Positions 1 to 5,606 of a stretch of 5,999 nucleotides of DNA are shown here, piece by piece. The stretch's first letter is position 1; the number at the start of each line of letters is the position of its first letter. The notes beneath the pieces were generated by a model. The model made no database searches and had not been told where the DNA came from. It worked only from the letters and a program-made list of their open reading frames with translations. Made by a program: the position numbers and the translations under genes. Location of the stretch: NCBI GenBank assembly GCA_021159445.1, contig JAGGRV010000471.1, positions 1 through 5,999 on the forward strand, read 5' to 3'. Source of the stretch: Deltaproteobacteria bacterium (GTDB lineage Bacteria > Desulfobacterota > Dissulfuribacteria > Dissulfuribacterales > UBA3076).

Positions 1-57
1 TGGCGGAAATATCTGGTTCTTGCACCAAATATGGCTTTAAAATGCGCTTTTTCCTAA

Positions 58-78
58 CAGCCTTCAGCCTTCAGCCTA
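58..78. repeat. Three tandem copies of a 7-bp unit (cagcctt/cagccta)
   Basis: Three consecutive heptamers, cagcctt, cagcctt and cagccta, lie about 20 bp beyond the stop codon of the TonB-dependent receptor. The following bases to the stop are unremarkable. The tract is not coding in any useful frame and has no hairpin plus T-run, so I do not read it as a terminator. From memory, similar runs turn up in intergenic DNA of Desulfobacterota, so it may belong to a dispersed family; that is not provable here. Confidence 0.5.
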
Positions 79-96
79 TCCACCTGAATAGTTACG

Positions 97-2085
97 CTAG
101 AATAACAACTTGCACCCTGCAAACGCGGAGAGCTCAGGCGTACCAAACCCTTTCACCTCTTCGTAGTCTTCGTCCAAGAAGTTCTCCACCCTTCCAAATA
201 CCTGGATATTCCTGGTGATATCATACGATGCAGCCAGGTTGGCCAATACGTAGTCGTCCAACTCCACTCGTGTGGCGGGCCAGGTAGAGTAGTCGTTGTC
301 ATCTCTCTTACCCACATACACGAGACTCAGGTTTACATTTCCTTTATCCATGAATTGATAGTTCACGTCGAGCCCAAACTTGTTCTGGGCCCTTCGAAGA
401 AGATCCTTTCCGGTTTCCTTGTCCTCCGTGTCAGTGTAAGTGTAGCTGGCCCGAAAGATGAGGTCGCCAATCGGCCGCACGGATGCGAAAACCTCGACTC
501 CTTTTGCTTCCGCCTCGGCGACGTTGATATACTTTGATGTCCCGCTTTCGTATCCAACGAATTCAATCAATTCGTCGAACTCGTTGCTGAAATAGGTAAC
601 ACCCAAGATCAATTTTTTGTCAAATAGAGACTGCTCCACTCCAATATCCCATCCAGTGCTCTCTTCCGGATCCAGGTTCTGGTTGCCGTATTGGGAATAG
701 AGCTGATAAAGCGAGGGGGCCTTGAAGCCCGTCCCGTAAGTTCCCTTGAACTTGGTCCCTGTTTGTCGGACAAGGTAGGCGGATGCTATGCGGTAGGTGG
801 TTTCCGACCCGAACCTGCTATGGTCGTCCAGGCGCACGCCTAAAGTAGTGAACCATGAATCCCGCAGCTTGACCTGGTCCTGGAGATAGTAACCGGTTGT
901 TCGAGCGGTTTTTTCCTTGAAGCTGCTCGTATAGGGTCCCCAGGCGCTTTCCGAATAGTATTTAGATTTGCCTTTCTCTTCTTCGTTTTCTATGCCAAGG
1001 GTTAATGTGTTTGTTTCATGAAGGTAAAGATTGTGCTGCCAGTCGAACTTGAGTATTTTCCCGTCATAAGAACTGCGATCAAGATCACTGGGATGGTCGG
1101 CATCGGTATCGTTGCGATAGTCCCGGTCAAGATCGGTCAGGGAGAATCCGAGCTTCTGCTCCCAAAGGTCATTGAACAGAAAAAGTCGTACCTGCGTTCT
1201 GAAAAAAAGTTGTTCCAAGTCCGCCTTATTGTTTGGATCGTCGCCACCCACGCCTCCGGAATTGTCAATGTCGGCCTTGGCGTTGATGTATCTCAAGATG
1301 AAATCCGCGTCTAAGTTCTCTGCCGGAGTTACACCCAGCCTTGTGGAGATGGATGTGTTTTCATAGCCATCTTTCTCGTGGTTGCCGTCCTTTTCGTTGG
1401 CAGCGGATATCCCGTCCGTATCCCAGCGGGAGATGCCAAGTGAATAGTTGGCCCACTTGTTGCCTCCGCTGACTCCGGCTTTTTCTGTAAAGGTATTGAA
1501 GGAACCGCCCTCGGCAGACACGAAGCCACTGGGTTTACCTTTCCCCCTCTTTGTTATGATGTTGATGACCCCGCCGATAGCATCGGAACCGTAGAGTGTG
1601 CTTTGAGGTCCGCGAATGATCTCAATACGTTCAATATTATCAGTGGTCAGATTGGCAAAATCATAAGAACGTCCTGGTGTAATGGGATCGTTCATCTCAA
1701 TGCCGTCTATCAAAACCAGGGTATGCTCTGATTTGGCCCCCCGGATAAATACAGAGGTCTGTCCTCCAGGACCTCCTGACCGGACGACATCCAGAGCAGG
1801 GACCGTCCGCAGAATCTCAGGGACCGTTGTATTCTGCCTTTGTTCGATCTGCTGGTTGGTGATGACAGTGATTGAACTGCCCACCTCGCTGGACGCTGTT
1901 TCTATCCTGGTGGCGGTGACAACGACTTCCTCGGTCTTCTCTTCTTTCCCTTTTTTCTCTTTGCTGTCGGATTGCTTTGTTGTTTCCGGCACTTCAGTGA
2001 ACTCTGATTCCTGGGCTGCCACCATACTCGGCACAACGAACAGCAATGCCAGCAACACCATTGCAATAATGGATTCTCTTCTCAT
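97..2085 (-). CDS. btuB: TonB-dependent outer-membrane receptor, BtuB-like (cobalamin/corrinoid uptake)
   Basis: This is a 662-residue outer-membrane active transporter that should bind cobalamin or a related corrinoid at the cell surface and import it using TonB/ExbBD energy. Residues 1-24 are a signal peptide (basic start, hydrophobic core, V-A-A before Q25). Residues 25-52 are an unusual Lys/Glu-rich linker. The TonB box EEVVVTATR is at 52-60. The plug runs to about 180 and has the hallmarks LIDGIEMND (125-133), IRGP (157-160) and LYGSDAIGGVINIIT (164-178). The rest is a 22-strand-type barrel ending in a C-terminal Phe, the usual OMP assembly signal. Length fits BtuB (about 600-660). The ATG at 2085 is set by AAAGGA at 2092-2097 and an in-frame TAA two codons upstream. 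Substrate assignment rests on the cobalamin riboswitch in its leader; the barrel alone would not distinguish it from siderophore receptors. No transporter partner (btuCDF) is in the window; it may lie beyond position 1. Confidence 0.93.
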   Translation of the reverse strand: MRRESIIAMVLLALLFVVPSMVAAQESEFTEVPETTKQSDSKEKKGKEEKTEEVVVTATRIETASSEVGSSITVITNQQIEQRQNTTVPEILRTVPALDVVRSGGPGGQTSVFIRGAKSEHTLVLIDGIEMNDPITPGRSYDFANLTTDNIERIEIIRGPQSTLYGSDAIGGVINIITKRGKGKPSGFVSAEGGSFNTFTEKAGVSGGNKWANYSLGISRWDTDGISAANEKDGNHEKDGYENTSISTRLGVTPAENLDADFILRYINAKADIDNSGGVGGDDPNNKADLEQLFFRTQVRLFLFNDLWEQKLGFSLTDLDRDYRNDTDADHPSDLDRSSYDGKILKFDWQHNLYLHETNTLTLGIENEEEKGKSKYYSESAWGPYTSSFKEKTARTTGYYLQDQVKLRDSWFTTLGVRLDDHSRFGSETTYRIASAYLVRQTGTKFKGTYGTGFKAPSLYQLYSQYGNQNLDPEESTGWDIGVEQSLFDKKLILGVTYFSNEFDELIEFVGYESGTSKYINVAEAEAKGVEVFASVRPIGDLIFRASYTYTDTEDKETGKDLLRRAQNKFGLDVNYQFMDKGNVNLSLVYVGKRDDNDYSTWPATRVELDDYVLANLAASYDITRNIQVFGRVENFLDEDYEEVKGFGTPELSAFAGCKLLF

Positions 2086-2150
2086 CTTTTATCCTTTCTC
2101 TTCCCCTGATCCGGAGCATTACCTCCTTTGGCTTTTGGTCGTTCAATCCA

Positions 2151-2188
2151 CAAAAAAATCCCCGGACCTAACAAGTAGGCCCGGGGAT
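2151..2188 (-). terminator. Intrinsic terminator of the cobalamin riboswitch expression platform
   Basis: Read on the minus strand, a 12-bp stem (arms 2176-2187 and 2159-2170, one G-U pair) closes a 5-nt loop CTTGT and is followed directly by seven T residues (2158-2152). The stem is G/C-rich (TCCCCGGGCCTA with TAGGTCCGGGGA). It sits between the riboswitch aptamer and the receptor's ribosome binding site, so it is an attenuator inside the leader, not the end of a gene. It should form when cobalamin is bound and stop transcription before the receptor gene. Confidence 0.93.
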
Positions 2189-2228
2189 ACCGTTTTCCAT
2201 CCTCGGTTATAAGTCACTCCATCCCCGG
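2181..2228 (-). promoter_or_regulatory. Candidate antiterminator of the riboswitch
   Basis: On the minus strand CCGGGGAT (2228-2221) is perfectly complementary to ATCCCCGG (2188-2181), which is the 5' arm of the intrinsic terminator. A G-U pair (2220 with 2189) and two more G-C pairs beyond one mismatch (2230-2231 with 2179-2178) can extend it. The loop contains a small ACCG/CGGT helix (2204-2207 with 2189-2192) that competes at its edge. Forming this stem would destroy the terminator and allow readthrough. Complementarity is seen directly; the switching role is inferred from its position. Confidence 0.6.
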
Positions 2229-2233
2229 TCCAC

Positions 2234-2412
2234 GAGGGGCAGAGTTTCTACGCTTTGACGAGCAGGTCTTCCGGCTTCCGGATCATTCTACTTGCCGCGC
2301 CTTCCCATCCTTATCGGACAGTGGCATCATTACGGCTTTCGTACCCGGTTACGGCGGCGGGTCCGCGACGGATTTTCACCGTCTTCCCTATTAGGGCCTG
2401 AGGGGCCCCACT
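2234..2412 (-). promoter_or_regulatory. Cobalamin (B12) riboswitch aptamer
   Basis: The minus strand carries the conserved blocks of the cobalamin riboswitch in order: TAATAGGGAA (2393-2384), GGTGAAAATCC (around 2380-2370), GCGGACCCGCCGCCGTAA (around 2367-2350), the B12 box GCCACTG (2325-2319), a GGGAAGG block (around 2307-2301) and GAAGCCGGAAGACCTGC (around 2278-2262). A P1-like closing stem can form from GGGGC (2409-2405) and GCCCC (2240-2236), which is why I extend the 3' edge to about 2234. It binds coenzyme B12 or a related corrinoid in the nascent mRNA and controls the receptor gene downstream through the terminator/antiterminator pair. Conserved-block matches are strong; the outer edges are approximate to about 10 nt. 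In the opposite direction the region has open frames, but these are shadows of the RNA. Confidence 0.95.
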
Positions 2413-2428
2413 TACAAAATGTAAATAA

Positions 2429-2456
2429 CATATAACACTGATGGGTCGGAAAACAA
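2429..2456 (-). promoter_or_regulatory. Sigma70-like promoter for the riboswitch-btuB transcript
   Basis: On the minus strand TTGTTT (2456-2451) and TATATG (2434-2429) are separated by 16 bp, which predicts a start near 2422, about 10 nt before the aptamer. A perfect dyad TTACA-AAA-TGTAA (2412-2424) covers the predicted start. Boxes are imperfect (the -35 lacks the terminal ACA), so the exact start is uncertain, but the location just upstream of the riboswitch is what is expected. Confidence 0.5.
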
Positions 2457-2496
2457 GCGCCTTTTCTTTGTTCACCGTGAAAATACATTTATTAGC

Positions 2497-2643
2497 CACA
2501 GACCCACACGGACACACACAGACATTTTGCTCTGCCGAAATGGCAGGGCAAAAACAATACGCGCCCAAGGAGCACCGACAATTTATCCGCTGGTGTGTTC
2601 ACCAGTGGATAAGGTCTTTTGTCTGTGTTCGTCTGTGTGTGTC
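2497..2643 (+). repeat. Structured non-coding element: long-range 13-bp inverted repeat enclosing two hairpins
   Basis: The arms gacacacacagac (2511-2523) and gtctgtgtgtgtc (2631-2643) are perfectly complementary, 107 nt apart. The motif cacagac/gtctgtg recurs once more on each side (2497-2503; 2621-2627). Inside are two strong hairpins: 2525-2536 with 2542-2553 (12 bp, loop GAAAT) and 2583-2595 with 2600-2612 (13 bp, loop TGTT). Each contains exactly one non-Watson-Crick pair, and in both cases it is a G-U wobble when the plus strand is the RNA but an A-C clash on the minus strand. No convincing ORF, RBS or promoter is visible. It could be a miniature mobile element, a decayed insertion-sequence end or a transcribed RNA. 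Strand choice rests only on the wobbles. Confidence 0.6.
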
Positions 2644-2724
2644 GAGCAAGCACAGCGAGCGGGTGGCGTTTTTATGCTCGGGGGTGGCGAAGTGCCTCGC
2701 CATGAACGTTTGGGGACACGTTCA
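2643..2724. repeat. Cluster of three short hairpins, REP-like palindromes
   Basis: Directly adjoining the larger element are three further inverted repeats: cgagca (2643-2648) with tgctcg (2675-2680); tggcga (2685-2690) with tcgcca (2697-2702); and tgaacgt (2703-2709) with acgttca (2718-2724, loop ttggggac). An 8-bp direct repeat gggtggcg occurs at 2661-2668 and 2682-2689. Arrays of short imperfect palindromes resemble REP/BIME sequences mobilised by RAYT (IS200-like) transposases, and the GGGGACACGTTC core of the last hairpin looks like ones I associate with such elements. No transposase is present. The remainder to the receiver gene (2725-2819) shows nothing beyond an A/T-rich palindrome, caaata-ata-tatttg, at 2805-2819. 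Confidence 0.45.
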
Positions 2725-2819
2725 ATTTTGCTTATGTCGGCCAGGACACTGAAGGGGCTGATCTCAATCAAAGAACAGTGAGTGCGTATCCATGAGTTTA
2801 GGTTCAAATAATATATTTG

Positions 2820-3209
2820 TTATCTCTTTTTCCAAGCATCGAGTTTTTTAAATGCCTCCTCTGCTGCTTCCAGAAGGACTGCCAGCTTAACCGGCTTGTT
2901 GAAACAAACGTCGAATCCGGCATCACGACAATCAGAGAATTCAAAAAGGGGGCGGCTGTACCCTGTCACCGCATGGATGATGGCCATAGGTAAATCTTTA
3001 CGAATCTGCTTACACAGTTCGACACCATTCATGCCTGGAAGGTTCAAATCCAGGAACATGACTTGAATCCTTTCATCTTTCAAAATCTCAAGGGCCTCTT
3101 CTGCGCTTTCTGCCAACCTGACTATGTAACCAGCTTTGCTAAAAGCCTGTTCAAATATATCCCGAATCTTTTCTTCATCATCTACAACAAGAACCTTTTT
3201 TTCGCTCAT
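2820..3209 (-). CDS. Stand-alone CheY-like receiver-domain protein (response regulator)
   Basis: This 129-residue cytoplasmic protein consists of one receiver domain with no output domain. The phosphorylation site is complete: acidic pair D10/D11 in VLVVDDEE, phospho-acceptor D54 in MFLDLNLPGMNG, T82 in AVTGYS and K105 in FNKPVK. It should accept a phosphoryl group from a histidine kinase and act by protein contact, as CheY- or Spo0F-type regulators do. I chose the ATG at 3209 because AAGGG lies 10 nt upstream (3224-3220) and MSEKKVLVVDDEE is the normal receiver N-terminus. A GTG at 3236 would add nine residues but has no RBS. The remnant kinase upstream ends 42 bp before this ATG on the same strand, so the two were probably one operon. 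With the kinase broken, the regulator is now either orphaned or served by a kinase elsewhere. Confidence 0.9.
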   Translation of the reverse strand: MSEKKVLVVDDEEKIRDIFEQAFSKAGYIVRLAESAEEALEILKDERIQVMFLDLNLPGMNGVELCKQIRKDLPMAIIHAVTGYSRPLFEFSDCRDAGFDVCFNKPVKLAVLLEAAEEAFKKLDAWKKR

Positions 3210-3251
3210 ACATTTAACACCCTTACTCAAGTTCACTTTGATTATTCAGAT

Positions 3252-3586
3252 CTATTCGGTAGCCCTGTCTATATCTATAATTTTACCTTTGAGATAGTCT
3301 TTGGTTTCATATTTTTCTTCTAAACCCATCATCAACAATTCGCAATATCCGTATATGCTCTGCATGGGTTGGTTCAATTCATGGCACATGGCTCTGGCCA
3401 TTTCAATAATCGCTTGCAGTTTCTGCGTTTCCACTCGTACCGCTTCATTTCCCCATTTTTAAAAGACGCAATTATTGTACCGGATGTTCCCCCAAATATA
3501 AAGGGAATCACATAACCTTTAATCATAAATGATTCCGCTTCATGTCTTTCTAAAATCCGGCTCTCAATCTTGTTGATAATCTCCAT
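3252..3586 (-). pseudogene. Degraded PAS/HisKA sensor histidine kinase
   Basis: Two frames together spell pieces of a kinase. The first, from the ATG at 3586 (frame open back to a TAG at 3625-3623), ends in a PAS-like tail with GGTSGTIIASFKNGE. The second, after about 3455, carries a clear HisKA H-box, MCHELNQPMQS, then ELLMMGLEE and a tail KYETKDYLKGKIIDID before the TAG at 3252. The second frame has an in-frame TAA at 3461-3459 and lacks its own good start (only a GTG at 3434), so the pieces are separated by a one-base shift at or near the GGGG run (3454-3451); restoring one base joins them. The second DHp helix, normally about 30 residues between the H-box helix and such a tail, is missing, implying an internal deletion. 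No HATPase_c domain is present. It cannot be an active kinase. A sequencing error could explain the frameshift but not the missing helix. Confidence 0.75.
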
Positions 3587-3636
3587 ATTCAGCAGTTTTT
3601 CATCCCATAGATGGAAGAAGAACTACTGAATATACA

Positions 3637-3665
3637 TTGACAAGCTAACCATTTTGTATCATACT
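3637..3665 (+). promoter_or_regulatory. Sigma70-like promoter for the AAA_14/DUF4143 ATPase
   Basis: A consensus -35 box TTGACA (3637-3642) is followed after 17 bp by CATACT (3660-3665), a 4/6 match to TATAAT. The predicted start is near 3672, giving a leader of about 30 nt before the ATG at 3704. The perfect -35 and ideal spacing make it the best plus-strand promoter in the window. Confidence 0.5.
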
Positions 3666-3703
3666 CCGAATTAGTTTTACTTTATTGGAGAGTTTTTCCT
3701 AAA

Positions 3704-4864
3704 ATGCAATATATCAAGAGGATCCTGAATATTGATCTACCGCCGGGGCAGTCTGCGTTTTTATGGGGGCCAAGAAAGACCGGCAAATCCACTTATCTGA
3801 AAAATAGGTTTCCCCACAGCCTGGTCTATGATTTTCTGCAAACGGATCTGTTCCTTGAATATTCCAAGAGGCCATCGCTGCTGAGGGAACGATTGCTGGC
3901 AAAGAACGAAGATATCCTCAACTATCCGGTGATACTGGATGAAGTTCAGAAAATCCCGCAAATTCTCGACGAAGTGCACTGGTTAATTGAAAACAGGGGA
4001 CTCAGCTTTATATTGTGCGGATCAAGCGCCCGAAAACTTAAGAGGGGTAAGGCGAATCTCCTTGGAGGCAGGGCCTGGCGTTATGAAATGTTTCCCTTTA
4101 TCTCGGCTGAACTGGAGGAACTGGATCTACTGAGGGTACTGAACCGCGGCATGATCCCGGCACATTACCTGCTGAAAGGCTATAGCAAAGCCCTGCGGGC
4201 CTATACGCAGGATTACCTGAAAGAAGAGGTCTTTGCCGAGGGGCTGACCCGAAACATCCCTGCCTTTTCCAGGTTCTTTGACGCCATGGGCTACTCCCAC
4301 GGAGAACTCACAAATTACTCCAACATTGCCCGTGACTGTGGAGTAGATTCCAAAACCGTAAAGGAGTACTACCAGATCCTTGTTGATACGCTTCTGGGGA
4401 CCATGATCGAACCCTTCAAGAGGCGGCAGAGCCGGCAGGTCATCAGCAGAGCGCCAAAATTTTATCTGTTCGATGTCGGGATCGCGGGAATTATCACAAA
4501 ACGACACTTGGTGAACAAGAAGGGTGAACTATTCGGCAAGGCCTTTGAGCACTTTATCTTTATGGAGATAGCTGCTTACAACTCATACAATGAACTGGAT
4601 TATCCAATCAATTTCTGGAGAACAAAATCCGGCATGGAAGTCGATTTTGTCCTGGGAGGTAGCGAGGTGGCCATCGAAGTAAAGGGTACTGCCCGGATAG
4701 AAAAAAGAGACCTGCGGCCTCTCACAGCCTTCATTGAGGAATATTCGCCCCGCGAGGCCATTGTTGTCTGCAATGAGAGGGAAGAAAGAATCCACGGGCA
4801 GATCAGAGTGATGCCGTATCAGAATTTCCTGCGTGATCTGTGGACAGGGAAAATCATTCACTGA
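3704..4864 (+). CDS. AAA_14/DUF4143-family P-loop ATPase
   Basis: This is a 386-residue cytoplasmic ATPase of the widespread family with an N-terminal AAA_14 domain and a C-terminal DUF4143 domain. The Walker A motif GPRKTGKST is at 22-30, Walker B VILDEVQ at 76-82 (D79, E80) and a sensor-like GSSARKL at 106-112. The C-terminal part has a restriction-endonuclease-like signature: E312-V-D314 in GMEVDFV, then E325-V-K327 in AIEVKGT, separated as in PD-(D/E)XK folds. Whether it cuts nucleic acid is unknown for the family. Length is normal for these proteins (about 380-430) and the gene appears intact. Start: GGAGAG at 3687-3692 lies 11 nt before the ATG. It is transcribed alone, divergent from the broken kinase and convergent with the AbiEii unit, with only 97 bp between the two stops and no obvious terminator there. 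Such ATPases are often strain-variable and of unknown physiological role. Confidence 0.88.
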   Translation: MQYIKRILNIDLPPGQSAFLWGPRKTGKSTYLKNRFPHSLVYDFLQTDLFLEYSKRPSLLRERLLAKNEDILNYPVILDEVQKIPQILDEVHWLIENRGLSFILCGSSARKLKRGKANLLGGRAWRYEMFPFISAELEELDLLRVLNRGMIPAHYLLKGYSKALRAYTQDYLKEEVFAEGLTRNIPAFSRFFDAMGYSHGELTNYSNIARDCGVDSKTVKEYYQILVDTLLGTMIEPFKRRQSRQVISRAPKFYLFDVGIAGIITKRHLVNKKGELFGKAFEHFIFMEIAAYNSYNELDYPINFWRTKSGMEVDFVLGGSEVAIEVKGTARIEKRDLRPLTAFIEEYSPREAIVVCNEREERIHGQIRVMPYQNFLRDLWTGKIIH

Positions 4865-4961
4865 CAAGGTAAGGTCCCGGCATCTTCTTGCACCAGATTT
4901 AGTGTATACCTGACACTGAGGCAGTATCAATAGGCTATGGAGTTATCTGCCGACTACCTGG

Positions 4962-5606
4962 CTATTGAATTTTTTCTGCGATCTGCCTAACCTTCATTGT
5001 TAAACCCTTTTTAACTTGCTCCCAACCAATATCCCATAGCAATGTCAGGTCAGCATCACGGTCAGCTTCTTCAAAATCGACCAGCCCCTTGAGGAAAAGA
5101 AGTCTGCTATACCGAACACCATGGTCTTCTTCCATTGCAAGGGTCAACAGTGATTCTAATGAGATTACTTTCCTTGTCAGGCAATACAAATCCACAAAAT
5201 CCTTTTTGCTCCCACGGCTTCCTATGGACAAGATCTTCATTCGCCCTATATCTTTTAAATCAGCCATCTTGAGATTTGGTATCCGGCTATCAATTGGCTT
5301 CAGAGGAAATTTCAAGGGAATTCGTTCTCTTATCAGATCAACCCTAACGGACTGTATTATCAATTCCGTGTGGTCATGTGTTTGATTGAGTACGAACGTA
5401 TCGAGGCCCTTCGATTTTATCGCCCTTTCAAAGGAAAGGTGATCAAGTTCTTCCGCAACAAAGAAGTCCAAGTCCTCCGATATCCTGTGCCCCAACTGAA
5501 GAGCCAGAGCTGTTCCCCCGCCCAGATAATAAAATTTCATCTGGGTCATGGAATTCAATCGGTGGAGTAAATCCCATACGGAGTCGGATATCGTTTCGGA
5601 ATACAT
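4962..5606 (-). CDS. AbiEii/AbiGii-family nucleotidyltransferase (putative toxin)
   Basis: This 214-residue protein belongs to the AbiEii-type nucleotidyltransferase family, whose studied members are toxins of type IV toxin-antitoxin and abortive-infection systems that modify tRNA or other targets with nucleotides. Visible motifs are GGGTALALQLGHR (29-41), the metal-binding pair D45-x-D47 in EDLDFF, a third Asp D90 in VRVDLI, and the distal block M123-K124 ... S130-R-G ... K135-D136-F-V-D139-L typical of the family. All expected catalytic residues are present, so it should be active. The ATG at 5606 has AAGGAC (5620-5615) 8 nt upstream. Its first 52 bp overlap the 3' end of the upstream DUF6922-like gene, which suggests translational coupling. 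There is no AbiEi (wHTH antitoxin) gene in the window, so the upstream partner probably fills that role. Substrate and target are not inferable. Confidence 0.9.
   Translation of the reverse strand: MYSETISDSVWDLLHRLNSMTQMKFYYLGGGTALALQLGHRISEDLDFFVAEELDHLSFERAIKSKGLDTFVLNQTHDHTELIIQSVRVDLIRERIPLKFPLKPIDSRIPNLKMADLKDIGRMKILSIGSRGSKKDFVDLYCLTRKVISLESLLTLAMEEDHGVRYSRLLFLKGLVDFEEADRDADLTLLWDIGWEQVKKGLTMKVRQIAEKIQ

Noticed and set aside
1994..2129. Strong Shine-Dalgarno AAAGGAGGT (2129-2121) followed by an out-of-frame ATG at 2119 and a 41-codon frame overlapping btuB
   Set aside because: The ATG is only one base from the SD, too close for normal initiation, and the peptide has no recognisable features. 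GGAG can also pair with CTCC next to it. The btuB start has its own well-spaced RBS.
1682..2212. 176-codon plus-strand open frame
   Set aside because: It is antisense to the btuB plug and signal peptide and crosses the terminator; the protein has no coherent features.
2311..2568. Open frame of 85 codons on the minus strand
   Set aside because: It runs through the conserved riboswitch blocks and its promoter; the RNA explains this sequence.
2497..2643. Possible retron msr-msd, because a long inverted repeat encloses hairpins
   Set aside because: There is no reverse transcriptase gene nearby and no branching-G arrangement that I could place.
2441..2807. Several overlapping open frames of 74-103 codons on both strands
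   Set aside because: They are made of low-complexity cacaga/gtctgt sequence and hairpin arms, lack good RBSs, and show no domain I recognise.
17..4895. Shared 11-mer ttcttgcacca at 17-27 and 4885-4895
   Set aside because: Flanks do not match, and one 11-bp coincidence in 6 kb is weak evidence for an attachment site or mobile-element ends.
4865..4961. Shared bidirectional terminator between the convergent ATPase and AbiEii genes
   Set aside because: Only a 7-bp A/T-rich inverted repeat (4927-4933 with 4962-4968, loop 28 nt) and no T-run stem were found; not supportable.
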